Assembly (NCBI GenBank): GCA_947625055.1
Contig: CANQMT010000012.1
Location: 1 to 64,000, forward strand
Reading direction: 5' to 3'
Length of the DNA: 64,000 nucleotides
From: an uncultured Monoglobus sp.
GTDB taxonomy: Bacteria > Bacillota > Clostridia > Monoglobales > Monoglobaceae
Notes under the pieces: model-generated
The model's input: only the letters and a program-made list of their open reading frames with translations
Database searches by the model: none
What the model was told of the DNA's origin: nothing
Shown: one piece after another, positions 52,374 through 63,100 of the stretch
Layout: each line of letters begins with the position of its first letter
Position numbering within the stretch: position 1 is the first letter of the stretch
Program-made: the position numbers and the translations under genes

Positions 52374-53873
52374 GTGATTAGCTCAAATATTTCCGAGAAC
52401 AAAAATAAAATTCGGGAAATGTTCAGACCGGACAGTAATATGGATTTTAATATGCGCGAGTTTCGGGTCGCTTTAGGGGATGAAAGCGCGGAGGCTTTTT
52501 TGATATATTATGACGGCATGACAAACCAGACATATTTGAACCGCGACATAATGAGATCGCTCCTCACTGCAGCAGTTCATGACGCGGACGGACGCGGCAG
52601 ACAGGCTGTCGTGACAGAGCGCATATTGTCCGTGGCTCCGCTTTCGATCATTAACGATTATTCCGAGGTGGGGCGTAAGGTCTCGTTCGGCGACTGCGCC
52701 GTGTTCGTTGACGGCTGCGGCTGCTGCTTTTCCGCCGATGTGAAAGGCTGGGACACACGCGGAGTAGACGCGCCGACTCAGGAAGTAAGCCTCGCCGGGC
52801 CGCAGGAGGCTTTCGCAGAATCGATAATGACAAATATCGCGCTGGTCAGAAAGATCCTGCGCACACCCGAGACGACCGCAGTGAACATTCCTGTCGGCAA
52901 CAGCAACAAAATACCGTGCGCCGTGATGTACATTAACAATATAGCAAATCATGAGATCGTGGACGAGGTCGTGCGCCGTCTTAAAGGAATAGACACGGAT
53001 TATATTTTTTCATCAAGCGACGTGGAAATGATGATCGAGGACTCGACATACTTTCCTATGACGCGCACGCTTAAAACCGAGCGCCCCGACAGAGTCGCGG
53101 CGATGCTCGCCGACGGCAAGGTCGCGGTGATCGTTCAGGGAAGCCCGTTCGCTCTCATTCTGCCGACCACAACGATGGATCTGATCGAGGCAACCGAGGA
53201 TAACTACGTGCGAGTCCCCGAGGCAAATCTGATGAGGTTGGTCCGTTTGTTCGGAATGGCAGTCTCGGTCCTGCTGCCGTCGCTGTTTATCGCGGTGATG
53301 CTCTATCATCAGGAAGTGATACCGACCGATCTGCTTATAGCGATCTCCGCGACCCGTGAAAAAGTGCCGTTTCCGCTGATCGCGGAACTGCTGCTCATGG
53401 AGCTCGCGTTTGAACTGATAAAGGAAGCGTCGGTCAGAGTGCCGAACCCGATCGGAAGCACGCTCGGAATTATCGGCGGCCTTATTTTGGGTCAGGCCGC
53501 TGTTGAGGCCAGCATTGTGAGCCCGCTTCTCATAATAATCGTGTCGATAGGCGGGATCGGCGCGTTTTCGACTCCCACGCTCTCGCTGTCGCGCTCATTG
53601 AGCGTGCTCAAATTTATATATATTTTTGCCGCTTATTTTTTCGGCGTTTTGGGGCTGACGGCCGCGGTACTCGTTACGCTGAGTCTGCTCTCGCAGACGA
53701 CAACGTTCGGAGTGCCGTTTCTCAGCCGCTATAAGTCGGGCGGGGAAACATCCGAATCAGTGCTTGTAAAGCCGATCTGGAAAAAAGAAAAGCGGCCGCC
53801 CGAGCTTATGCCGCGGAAGGAAATAAAACAGCCAAAAATAAGCCGCAAGTGGAAATATGATGAAAACGAGTGA
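52374..53873 (+). CDS. gerA: Spore germination receptor A subunit (GerA family)
   Basis: 499-residue GerAA/GerBA/GerKA-type subunit of a nutrient germinant receptor in the spore inner membrane. The N-terminal soluble half (~1-270) is followed by several membrane segments (~275-450), with the family blocks RVPNPIGSTLGIIGGLILGQAAV and LPSLFIAVMLYHQEVIPTDLL, and a basic tail. The GTG at 52374 follows GGTGAT by four bases; a GTG nine bases earlier overlaps no ribosome site. The GerB-GerC fusion overlaps its 3' end by 17 bp. Expression is expected in the forespore, but I could not see a convincing sigma-G promoter. Confidence 0.9.
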   Translation: MISSNISENKNKIREMFRPDSNMDFNMREFRVALGDESAEAFLIYYDGMTNQTYLNRDIMRSLLTAAVHDADGRGRQAVVTERILSVAPLSIINDYSEVGRKVSFGDCAVFVDGCGCCFSADVKGWDTRGVDAPTQEVSLAGPQEAFAESIMTNIALVRKILRTPETTAVNIPVGNSNKIPCAVMYINNIANHEIVDEVVRRLKGIDTDYIFSSSDVEMMIEDSTYFPMTRTLKTERPDRVAAMLADGKVAVIVQGSPFALILPTTTMDLIEATEDNYVRVPEANLMRLVRLFGMAVSVLLPSLFIAVMLYHQEVIPTDLLIAISATREKVPFPLIAELLLMELAFELIKEASVRVPNPIGSTLGIIGGLILGQAAVEASIVSPLLIIIVSIGGIGAFSTPTLSLSRSLSVLKFIYIFAAYFFGVLGLTAAVLVTLSLLSQTTTFGVPFLSRYKSGGETSESVLVKPIWKKEKRPPELMPRKEIKQPKISRKWKYDENE

Positions 53874-55833
53874 TAAAAATATGAGCAAAATAAATTTTAA
53901 TTTATGCTGTCTTATAATAAACAGCATGATAGTCAAACTGTTTCTGGGCGGCTCCGCAGCCATTCTGCGCGAAAACGGTTCCGCGGCATGTCTCGTAATG
54001 GTCCTGAGCGCTGTGATTTTCGCCTTGATATGCGTTATCGCGCGGGCGGTCGGAAAGTCTGTCATAAAGATAATAGACGGAGAAAAGACCCAAAATATCG
54101 TTTCCGCGCTCTTGGCGGCATATTTTATCTGCGCGTCCGTCTATTTTGTCTATACATTCTCCGATGCGCTTTGCGGTCTGCCCTATATCGGAATTTCGCG
54201 TTTTTCGGTAATTGCTCTTATCCTGATATCGGTTTTTATCATTGCGCGCGGAGGAAAGGGGCCGTTGTTTGGGCTCTGCGGTCTGTGCGTTCCGGTGACG
54301 GTCGCGGGCCTTGCGGCGATAATACTGAACGCCTCGGGACGCTGCGATTTATTAAGAGCCGTGCCCGCGCTTGGCAGCGGCGCGGGAACAATTATTATCT
54401 CGGCCTTTAAAAATATTTTTTCGTTTTCCGAGATCCTGCTTCCGCTCTCGTATATGTTTGCTTTCGCCGAGGAACGTGGAAGCAAGGGCATTTTTCCTTC
54501 AATACTTATCGCTCTCGCGCTTTACACGGCGTATTTCGTCGTGCTCATGCTCTCCGTTCCGATGATCCCGGTCGCAGCAACCGACGGCGCGGATCTGACG
54601 CGGAGTATCGCAAGGTTTTCGGGAATGAACCGTCTGAACATGAGGCCGGATGCCGTTTATATAATAATTTCCGCCGCGTCCGCAATATTGTATCTTTCTG
54701 CGGCCGTGATAATAATAGGCAAACTGCTGAATAATATCGGAGCGCCAAAAAAATTTGCGTCAAAAAAGGCCGCGGTCCTGATCGCCGCGGTGTTGTCGGT
54801 GTTTTTGCTGAGCGGTTGCGGGGGCAAACGGGAGGTCGAAAACACGGCATATATTATAGCCGTGGGCATCGACGCATCGGACGAGGGCGGATATGATTTT
54901 ACGCTGCAATTTTCAAATCCTTTAAAGAGCGGTTCCGATACGGACGCTTCAGCGCCCGAGGAGGACGGAAATAATGAAGAAAAAGAGGAAGAGAAGCCGA
55001 CAAACAACCTAAGCTTGAGGGCGCCAAATATATTCGAGGCGGTCGAAGATTCAAAATCGTATCTCGGAAAGTCGCCCACACTCTCGCACCTTAAATTAAT
55101 AGTATTTTCGCGCGAAGTCCTGAAAAGCGGCGCGGCGGCGGAAATATGCGGCGGCTTTCTCGGCGCGGACGAGGTCAGGCCTGAAACAAAACTGTGCGCT
55201 GCGGAGTCGGCGAAGGAGTATTTGACTGAGGCAAAGCCCTCGCTTGAGGAAAGCACCGCCAGATATTATGAGCTGCTTTTTTCAAAACGATCTGCAACAG
55301 GCGGGCTTGAGACAAATCTGACCGACTTTTTCTCACGCGCCGCGGATGGCGGCACGGGCGCAGTCATGCCAATTGTTGCCAAAGACGGAATATGCGGCGG
55401 AATGGTGTTCAGCGGACCGTACCCGGCGGTGAGTTTGAGCTGCGACGAATGCAGACTTGTAAATCTTGCGCTCGGAAAAACGGATGAGGAACTTTTTTTC
55501 ACCACGGAAGGCGGAGCCTCATATTCGGCGGAAAGCAAAAGCCGCGGCTTTAAGACCGAAGCCTCGGATCATGAAATACGCGGAACTGCGGAGCTTTCTT
55601 TCAGTGTTTCCGCGAAAGGATCAAATGATGATCTCGCAGAGTGCGAGAACGATCTTGAACAAAAACTTCGCGCTGTCTTTGATAAAATTTACGCAGGCGG
55701 GGCCGATATTTTTGAATTCAAGAAACGTTCAAGGCTTGAGTTTACAACCGAAAAACAGTATCAGGAATACCAAAACAGCCGCCCGGAGATCAAGCTGAAA
55801 AAATTTTTTATAAAATTTATTCCCAAAATTTGA
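53857..55833 (+). CDS. Fused spore germination receptor: GerB permease plus GerC lipoprotein
   Basis: 658 residues in one frame. Residues ~10-320 are a GerAB-like APC permease with about nine to ten helices. The last helix reads as a complete lipoprotein signal: KK at 303-304, a hydrophobic run, then LLSGC with Cys321. Directly after it come GerAC-type sequences (ENTAYIIAVGIDASDEGGY at ~328, LSLRAPNIFEAVEDSKSYLG and SHLKLIVFSREVL) to residue 658. GerB and GerC are normally separate genes; no stop or usable start is found at the junction (nucleotides ~54745-54820). With gerA this single gene completes the three-part receptor. Confidence 0.88.
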   Translation: MMKTSDKNMSKINFNLCCLIINSMIVKLFLGGSAAILRENGSAACLVMVLSAVIFALICVIARAVGKSVIKIIDGEKTQNIVSALLAAYFICASVYFVYTFSDALCGLPYIGISRFSVIALILISVFIIARGGKGPLFGLCGLCVPVTVAGLAAIILNASGRCDLLRAVPALGSGAGTIIISAFKNIFSFSEILLPLSYMFAFAEERGSKGIFPSILIALALYTAYFVVLMLSVPMIPVAATDGADLTRSIARFSGMNRLNMRPDAVYIIISAASAILYLSAAVIIIGKLLNNIGAPKKFASKKAAVLIAAVLSVFLLSGCGGKREVENTAYIIAVGIDASDEGGYDFTLQFSNPLKSGSDTDASAPEEDGNNEEKEEEKPTNNLSLRAPNIFEAVEDSKSYLGKSPTLSHLKLIVFSREVLKSGAAAEICGGFLGADEVRPETKLCAAESAKEYLTEAKPSLEESTARYYELLFSKRSATGGLETNLTDFFSRAADGGTGAVMPIVAKDGICGGMVFSGPYPAVSLSCDECRLVNLALGKTDEELFFTTEGGASYSAESKSRGFKTEASDHEIRGTAELSFSVSAKGSNDDLAECENDLEQKLRAVFDKIYAGGADIFEFKKRSRLEFTTEKQYQEYQNSRPEIKLKKFFIKFIPKI

Positions 55834-55858
55834 CAAAATATTTTTTATGTGATATAAT
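55830..55858 (+). promoter_or_regulatory. Promoter of the AbrB/SpoVT-like gene
   Basis: TTGACA (55830-55835), 17 bases, TATAAT (55853-55858), exact consensus. The TGA stop of the Ger fusion lies inside the -35 element. Confidence 0.88.
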
Positions 55859-55902
55859 ACTTTTGCAAAAAAATATTATATTATTTTAGGAGGTATTTTA
55901 AA

Positions 55903-56187
55903 ATGAGAAAAGAAATCAGCAGAGAAATGGATATAACCGGAAGAATAGTTATACCCAAGGAGATCAGGACCGCCCTCAGGTTGGGCAAAAACGAAAATCC
56001 CGACAAACCGAATATGGAGACAGGGACCGTTAAGGTCGATATGTACGTCGAAGACGACAAGCTGATAATCAAGCGCAAAAATCCGTCGTGCGTTTTTTGC
56101 GGGACCGAGGATGATCTTGCCGTAAGCTACAGAAACGGACACATCTGTAAATACTGTCTCAATGAGATCAAAAAGCTTGAGAAATAG
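55903..56187 (+). CDS. AbrB/SpoVT-type transcription regulator with zinc-ribbon tail
   Basis: 94 residues. The N-terminal swapped-hairpin DNA-binding domain reads MDITGRIVIPKEIRTALRL, near the AbrB/MazE/SpoVT consensus. A C-terminal CVFCGTEDDL ... ICKYCLNEI gives two CxxC pairs, likely a zinc ribbon, as in some clostridial AbrB-like proteins. TAGGAGG precedes the ATG. It follows the ger genes but has its own vegetative-type promoter; sporulation or transition-state control is inferred from family. Confidence 0.88.
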   Translation: MRKEISREMDITGRIVIPKEIRTALRLGKNENPDKPNMETGTVKVDMYVEDDKLIIKRKNPSCVFCGTEDDLAVSYRNGHICKYCLNEIKKLEK

Positions 56188-56319
56188 ATCTTCGGTTTGT
56201 GCGAGGTAAAAACAGTTTCTTTGCCGTTCGGACGCGGCATAACGGAAACGGATGATCATATCGGGGATGTTTTAGTTCTTGCTTTATTACAGATATATAA
56301 AAACACTTTTTAGACAGAC

Positions 56320-56352
56320 TGAACGGATAGAGAAAACTTCTCTATCCGTTCA
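56320..56352. terminator. Hairpin between the AbrB-like gene and the pectate lyase
   Basis: 15-bp perfect stem TGAACGGATAGAGAA / TTCTCTATCCGTTCA with an AAC loop, between convergent genes. T runs on both sides are imperfect. Nothing else is seen in 56188-56388. Confidence 0.7.
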
Positions 56353-56388
56353 AGTTTGCGAAAAATTATTTTATAATTATTTCATGAA

Positions 56389-59300
56389 TTATTTCATGTT
56401 GGTGTAAGGCGCGAGAGTTCCGTTTGACCAGAGGAAGAATCTTACATCTGTATAATCCTTGTCAAATGTCATATCGCTGACGGTGTAATCCGAGTCGGAC
56501 ATTGGGATCTCGGCGGTCTTTGCGTCTGCCAAAACTCCGTTTTCATACGCGGCGGCTATAAACAGAGCGCCGCCCTGCTCGCCGGCGTTCTTTATTGTCG
56601 CGATGACTGTTCTGCCGTCCATGACCGGCCCGCTCACATAATAGACACTGTCGCTTGAAAACTCTTTTTCAAGCCTCATGTTGGCGAAGTATGTGGGGTC
56701 GGCGGTCTTTACCAGTCGAATCGAGCGGAGGGTCGTATCTCTGCCTTCAATGCTGCCGATAGTCGTCGTGCCGAGAATCGTGCCGTCCTTCTTTGAGGCG
56801 GTCATTGTGATAAACTCGTCGGTCCCGGCCTTTGAATAGTCTATCTTTGTGTCAAAGTGTACCCATCCGCTGCCGCCTATCTGATCGTATGTTATAAACG
56901 GATTGGCTCGGTCGTCAAGGGCGGGACCCTTGTTGATCTGATTGTTCGCGTTGTTGATTATCTCGGCAAACACATTATCGCCGTTCTGCCAGTTTCCGGC
57001 CTTGTTCTCGAAATAAACCCTAAAGCTGCGCGCGACGTCTTTGTCAACATAAACGTCGAAGTTAAAGTCCACAACTCCGTCGTTATAAGGTTCCGTGAGC
57101 TCCCGATACACGTTGAACGTCTCAACATAGAGCGCGGCCTTGCCGTCCTTATAAACAACGTCGTTGGTGCTCAGCGCCCCGTTCTCGGTGGAAGCTCCGT
57201 CCTTCCATACGTCGTACTGTTCGGCGATATACGGTTCGACTGTGGGCGCGGGAGTGGCGGTAGGCTCGGGCGTGGGCAGTCCCGCGAAGTTGGACTTGTT
57301 GTCAAGCTTCAGATCGCTGAAGCTCGCCATTGAGTAATACGCTTTGGGCGACGCGTCAGTCGGACCTTGATATGAGTCGATCGCGACGCCGACATACATC
57401 GTTTCGGGCAAGCCCTTGATATTCATGATATAGGGCTGTCTGATATTGTCGGTATAGCTCTCGCCTCCGTTTGAAACCGAGAACACGAGGTTGTCGCCGT
57501 CGCGCTGGATCCTGAGATAGTTCGGAAGCTCGTGCGCCTCGCCGGGCAGCCAGTTGTAGCCCTTTTTGTTGCCGTCGTTATACTCGCCGAGCACGTTCGC
57601 CGAGATTACGCCGCCGTTTTTATCCTTAAAGAATATGCCTGTCTTCATATCAGTCGAGTTGGTCTCGTCGGGGTCGGTAGCAAGAGCGCCGCCCTTGGTG
57701 GTCCTTGCGACGATCCTGGGATTTCTGCCAAGTTTTATCCAGCCGTCAACCAGAGCCGCCGATACCGAGTTGGCGTCCAGAGTGCTGCGTACCATAAGTC
57801 CCATAACGGGGCCGTTCTCGTTGTCCATCATGTCCTGCATTTTGAATGAGATATCAAAATTGCCCGTTACCTGCTTATACATAAAGTTGCAATTGTCGCT
57901 CTTGCCGCCTATTTTTCCGCTGCCGCCGATCGTGTATATTCCGTTTTCGTCAACCGAGACCGCGCCGTTTCCGTATCCCGGCGAGCCGATATTTGCCATT
58001 TGCCAGCCCTCCGGAGCGTTGGTTCCGTTAACATATACGATTGAAGTGGTGCTGCGCGTGCTCTCGCCTGCGTCGTTGTACGCCATGCATGACAGATAGT
58101 GCTCGCCGATCTCAAGAGAGATAGTGTCGTCGATAGACGAGGCCCCGTCATATGTCTGGATCTTATTCGGGCCGTCCCACAATTCCATTTTGGTGATTGC
58201 AGTGCTTCCTACCGGCGAAGCCTGCGCTTTATAAGCCACGGTCTGCGTGTCGTTTATAACAGTCCACCTTCCGTTGTTGACGGTTGTGTCACCCACCTTA
58301 CCGCTTACCGAAGCGATGGCAGGGGATGTGACAACGATCTCGGGATTGGTCGGCAGCGTCGCACTCTGTTCCGCCGTCCAATCGTTCACATACGCCTCGA
58401 CCCATGTGTAGCCCGCGTTTGCGCCGCTTTGTATAATGTCCTCATCCTTTGCGTTTCCCATGCCGTTTGCGGTCTTCCAATCCGCGGGGATCTCAAAGGG
58501 GTTTTCAACAGTGTCAAATCCGCTGATGCCGCCGACCTCGTCAGAATTGTTGATTATTCTGCCTGTCCTGTTTTTCGCGTCGGCGATTATTCTCGCGTCG
58601 GTCGCGTCACGTTTGGGCAGCGTGGCTCCGATGCCGGGAAGTATAGCGTCCTTTACCTCGGCGGACGGAATAACCTTGCTGACGTTCAGATCGGGATAAA
58701 GCGCGTCGCCAAGCGAGAACGGCTCGCTCATTCTCTCGACCTGATTTGCGGCATTATTGACGGCTTTGCCCAGCCAGTTATCGGCGGTTACGTCGGGATA
58801 GCCGTCAACATAGTTGTTTTCCATATAAAATTGGCTCTTGTATGTAACGCCGTCAACTGTTTTTGCCAGATCCTTAAAATCATAAATTCTCGGCTTTCTG
58901 TCCTCGCGGGTGCTGGGGCCGAAGCTGTAATAATTGTTCGCGTAGTTGATCTTTGAGGGATTGAGCACCTGATTGTGCGGCGAGGTAGGCTCGCCGCCGT
59001 AGGCAGAGTTGGTAACTCCCCAGTTGTAGACCATGTTGTTCTGAATATCGGTCTTTTGCAGAGCGCGGTCAAGTCTGGGCGAGCGGCTGTCGTGGTGGGC
59101 GAACAGATTTCTGTAATATGTCGCGTTAGTTCCGCCTAAGATTCCGCCGTAGCCGTGCGCGCCCTTAAAGTGGCCCGAAAGCCTCATGCTTTCCGCTGTT
59201 ATCGTGTCCTGAACGGTGAGGCGCTGTCCCTGCTTGTAGGTGGCGTTCTCGGCGTTTCCGGCGTAGAGCGTCAGGCCTTCGTCAACGAACCAGCTCGTTG

Positions 59301-59889
59301 AGCAGTGGTCAATGATAACGTCCTGGTTCCACTGGCCGCCTATTCCGTCGGGCTCGCCGCCGTTCTTGTTGGTGGGACGGACGCGCATATAGCGGATAAT
59401 AACGTTCTTTCTGCCGTTGCCTATCCTCAGATCGCCGCCCGTCAGAGTAATGCCGTCGCCGGGAGCAGTCTGGCCGAGCAGAGTGATATTGTTTCGGTTG
59501 ATATAGAGCGTGTCGGGCACTTCGATAATGCCGCCCACGTCAAAAACAACGATCCTGCCGACTGTCTCGGAATCATCGCCGGTCGTCACGCCGTCGCCGA
59601 CCGCGTCGGCTAAGCTGCCGGGTCCGTCCGCGTCAAGGCTCGTAACATGGTAGACCTCAACCGTGCCGCCGGCGTCAAGAGCGCCTCTGGCACCTTTTGT
59701 GTACTTTCCGCCGCCCTCCGCGCCCGGGAACGCGGGCAGGGGATCAGGGACCGCCGTAGGAGACGGCTCGGGGGAAGCGGGAGCCTCGGTAGTATCCGGA
59801 GCAGCCTCGCCCTCGGCGATAGCCGGAGATACCCACAAAACCGAAATTGCCATACATAATACCAAAAACAATGATAAGGTTTTTTTCAT
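56389..59889 (-). CDS. Secreted multidomain pectate lyase (PL1-like)
   Basis: 1166 residues. Signal peptide ~1-25, then a Pro/Thr-rich spacer (~30-50). The lyase domain (~52-510) starts PAFPGAEGGGKYTKG, has the calcium-side block IIDHCSTSWFVDEG (~192-205) and the arginine segment DSRSPRLDR (267-275), as in pectate lyase family 1. An Ig/Big-like linker (~518-625), a concanavalin-like domain (~626-893) and a TPEPTATPAPTVEP linker lead to another beta domain (~910-1070). The last ~90 residues (SDSVYYVSGPVMDG to FFLWSNGTLAPYTN) are the C-terminal module shared with the secreted proteins at 16659 and 24700. No SLH repeat is visible, so it may be released. GGGAGGTAATGAA precedes the ATG. Confidence 0.88.
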   Translation of the reverse strand: MKKTLSLFLVLCMAISVLWVSPAIAEGEAAPDTTEAPASPEPSPTAVPDPLPAFPGAEGGGKYTKGARGALDAGGTVEVYHVTSLDADGPGSLADAVGDGVTTGDDSETVGRIVVFDVGGIIEVPDTLYINRNNITLLGQTAPGDGITLTGGDLRIGNGRKNVIIRYMRVRPTNKNGGEPDGIGGQWNQDVIIDHCSTSWFVDEGLTLYAGNAENATYKQGQRLTVQDTITAESMRLSGHFKGAHGYGGILGGTNATYYRNLFAHHDSRSPRLDRALQKTDIQNNMVYNWGVTNSAYGGEPTSPHNQVLNPSKINYANNYYSFGPSTREDRKPRIYDFKDLAKTVDGVTYKSQFYMENNYVDGYPDVTADNWLGKAVNNAANQVERMSEPFSLGDALYPDLNVSKVIPSAEVKDAILPGIGATLPKRDATDARIIADAKNRTGRIINNSDEVGGISGFDTVENPFEIPADWKTANGMGNAKDEDIIQSGANAGYTWVEAYVNDWTAEQSATLPTNPEIVVTSPAIASVSGKVGDTTVNNGRWTVINDTQTVAYKAQASPVGSTAITKMELWDGPNKIQTYDGASSIDDTISLEIGEHYLSCMAYNDAGESTRSTTSIVYVNGTNAPEGWQMANIGSPGYGNGAVSVDENGIYTIGGSGKIGGKSDNCNFMYKQVTGNFDISFKMQDMMDNENGPVMGLMVRSTLDANSVSAALVDGWIKLGRNPRIVARTTKGGALATDPDETNSTDMKTGIFFKDKNGGVISANVLGEYNDGNKKGYNWLPGEAHELPNYLRIQRDGDNLVFSVSNGGESYTDNIRQPYIMNIKGLPETMYVGVAIDSYQGPTDASPKAYYSMASFSDLKLDNKSNFAGLPTPEPTATPAPTVEPYIAEQYDVWKDGASTENGALSTNDVVYKDGKAALYVETFNVYRELTEPYNDGVVDFNFDVYVDKDVARSFRVYFENKAGNWQNGDNVFAEIINNANNQINKGPALDDRANPFITYDQIGGSGWVHFDTKIDYSKAGTDEFITMTASKKDGTILGTTTIGSIEGRDTTLRSIRLVKTADPTYFANMRLEKEFSSDSVYYVSGPVMDGRTVIATIKNAGEQGGALFIAAAYENGVLADAKTAEIPMSDSDYTVSDMTFDKDYTDVRFFLWSNGTLAPYTNMK

Positions 59890-59950
59890 TTCATTACCTC
59901 CCGTATATTCATCTCATTGCCTTAATATATTAATGAAATTTATTTTTTTC

Positions 59951-59979
59951 ATTTTAGCATATTTTCTCAAAAATTTCAA
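59951..59979 (-). promoter_or_regulatory. Pectate lyase promoter
   Basis: Minus-strand TTGAAA (59974-59979), 17 bases, extended TGC-TAAAAT (59951-59956). Leader about 55 bases. Confidence 0.72.
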
Positions 59980-60034
59980 CAGATAAAATCAAATTTATTG
60001 TAAGTCTTTTAAGCTAAGTTTGGGCAATAAACAG

Positions 60035-60063
60035 TTGACAAGCAAGACGTGATATTTTATAAT
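60035..60063 (+). promoter_or_regulatory. purL promoter
   Basis: Exact TTGACA (60035-60040), 17 bases, TATAAT (60058-60063). The ~75-base leader has only a weak hairpin CGCT-GCGCA-AGCG followed by TGTTTTT; no purine riboswitch core is seen. Confidence 0.88.
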
Positions 60064-60145
60064 ATTTTTATGAATGACCGCTGCGCAAGCGTGTTTTTAA
60101 TTCGTAAATTATACTAAAAATAAATACAGATTAGGAGCTTTTGTT

Positions 60146-63100
60146 ATGAGCATTAAGAGATTATTCGTTGAAAAGAAAAAAGGCTTTGACATTGAGGCGC
60201 GTGCGCTCCGCGACGATTTCGTTCAAAATCTCGCGCTTGGCGGGCTTAATTCCGTTCGCGTGATCAACCGATATGATATTGACGGCTTGAGCGACAGCGA
60301 GCTTGAGACGGTGCTTCCGGTGGTTTTCGCCGAGCCTCAGGTAGATAACGTGTATTTTGAGACGCTTGATATTCCCGCGGGCGATAAATATTTCGCGTCG
60401 GAATATCTGCCCGGACAGTTCGATCAAAGAGCTGACAGCGCGGCGCAGTGCGCCCAGATCATGACGGGCGGCGAAAAGCCGATCGTCAGAACGGCGAAGA
60501 TAGTTATCCTCTCGGGCGAGATAAGCGAAGAGGAGCTGCTTGCTGCGAGAAATTATTACATAAACCCGGTTGAGTCGCGCCCGGCTTCCATGGATAAGCC
60601 CGAAACTTTAAATGACAGGCTCGAGGATCCCGCGGACGTTAAAACTATAGACGGTTTTATCACAATGTCGGATGAGGAGCTTGTCAATATGATAAGCGAG
60701 CTCGGCCTCGCTATGGATGAGGACGATATTAAGTTCTGCCGCGCGTATTTCCGCGACGACGAAAAGCGCGATCCGTCGCTGACCGAGATAAGGATGATCG
60801 ACACCTATTGGTCGGATCACTGCCGCCATACCACATTCGCGACCAAGCTCAATAACGTTAAGATAAAAAACGAGTTTATAAAGAGCGTGTACGGCGATTA
60901 TCTTGAGTCGAGAAAATTCGTGTACGGCGACAGGCTTGACAAAAAGAGCATATGCCTTATGGACGTTGCCACGATCGCGGTCAAGGAGCTTAAAAAGCGC
61001 GGCGTGCTCACGGCGCTTGACGAGAGCGAGGAGATCAACGCCTGCTCGATCGAGGTCGAGGTAAAAATGACCGACGGCACATCCGAGGATTATTTGGTAA
61101 TGTTCAAAAACGAGACCCATAACCACCCAACCGAGATCGAGCCGTTCGGCGGAGCGGCAACCTGTCTCGGCGGCGCTATCCGCGATCCGCTGTCCGGACG
61201 CTCATACGTTTATCAGGCGATGCGCGTAACCGGAGCGGGCGACCCGAGAAAGACGCTCAAAGAGACCTTGCCCGGCAAGCTTTCGCAGCGCAAGCTGGTT
61301 CTCGGCGCGGCCGAGGGTTACAGCTCATACGGAAACCAGATAGGCCTCGCCACCGGCGTGGTCAACGAGATATACGACGAGGGATATGTCGCAAAGCGCA
61401 TGGAGATCGGCGCGGTTATCGCTGCCGCCCCGAAAAAAAACGTTATACGCGAGGTTCCGGAGCCCGGCGACGTGGTCATCCTGCTCGGCGGAATGACGGG
61501 CCGCGACGGCTGCGGCGGAGCGACGGGCTCGTCCAAAGCTCACGACAGCTCTTCTCTTGAAACCTGCGGCGCCGAGGTCCAGAAGGGCAACCCGCCGGTT
61601 GAGAGAAAGCTTCAGAGGCTGTTCCGCAAGAGCGAGGTGACGACCATGATCCGCCGCTGCAACGATTTCGGAGCGGGCGGCGTGTCGGTCGCGATCGGCG
61701 AGCTTGCCGACGGACTTGAGATCGACCTTGACAAGGTTCCCAAAAAGTATGAGGGCCTTGACGGAACCGAGCTCGCGATCTCGGAGTCACAGGAGCGCAT
61801 GGCGGTCGTTGTGCGCGAAAAGGACGCCGAAAAATTCATTGCCGAGGCCGACAAGGAAAACCTTGACGCGGTCGTTGTGGCTGTTGTGACCGAGAGTCCG
61901 CGTCTTGTTATGAATTGGCGCGGCAAGACGATATGCGACATTTCAAGGGCGTTCTTAAACACCAACGGAGCCGAGAAAAACGCCGACGTCACGGTTACGG
62001 CCGACGATTTCGGACTTGAAAAATACGAATTTAACGCAAAAGGAGATACATATAAAGAAAAGATCATGTCGCTTGTGAGTGATCTTAACGTCTGTTCGCA
62101 GAAAGGCTTGGCTGAGCGCTTTGACAGCACTATCGGCGGAGCTTCGGTGTTCATGCCTTTCGGCGGAAAATATCAGCTCACGCCCCAGCAAAGCATGGTC
62201 GCGAAAATTCCGGTCCTCGGAAGAGGAAGGGAGAGCGAGACCGCAACGGTCATGGCATACGGCTATGATCCGAAGGTTTCGGAGGCCAATCCGTTTGCGG
62301 GCGCGGTACACGCCGTGGTTGAGTCGGTGACAAAGGCTGTGTGCGCCGGAGCAGATTATAAGGACATTTATCTTACGTTCCAGGAATACTTTGAGCGCCT
62401 CGGAACCGATCCGGAGCGCTGGGGCAAGCCGCTCGCGGCGCTGCTCGGCGGTTATTACGCGCAGGAGAAGCTGGGCCTCGCGGCGATCGGTGGCAAGGAC
62501 TCGATGTCGGGCTCGTTCAACGATATTGACGTGCCGCCCACGCTTGTTTCGTTCGCGGTCGCGCCCCTTGACTCAAACAAGGCGGTGTCCTGCGAATTTA
62601 AAGGCGCCGACAACATGGTGTTCCTCGTGCGCCCGAAATATGATGAAAACAATCTGCCCGATTTTGAGAGCTTAAAACAGCTTTACGGAATGATCAACAT
62701 AATGATCTCAGATCCGAACAGCGTTATCAGAAGCGCGTATGCCGTGGGCCGCGGCGGAGCAATGGAGGCCGTGATCAAGGCGGCTATGGGCAATAAGCTC
62801 GGCTTCGCGTTCACTCACTGCGGAAGCGAAGAGGATCTGTTCCGCGCGATGAGCGGAGGCATTATACTTGAGGTCGAGGGCAACAACGCGACCGGCTATC
62901 TGGGCGGCAGCGTTGACACGATAAAGCTCGGCAGGACCACCGACGACGGCATTATCAGAATAGGCGGCGAGAAGATCGATATCGACGAGATAATAACGGC
63001 GTGGAAAAAGCCGCTTGAAGGCGTTTATCCCACTAATGCGAAATATGACGACGTGGGTATGAAGGCGTTCTCGTGGGGCGAAAGAAACACAAAGGCGCCC

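Noticed and set aside
60064-60145. purL leader as a purine riboswitch or attenuator
   Set aside because: Too short, with only a 4-bp stem before the T run and no conserved core.
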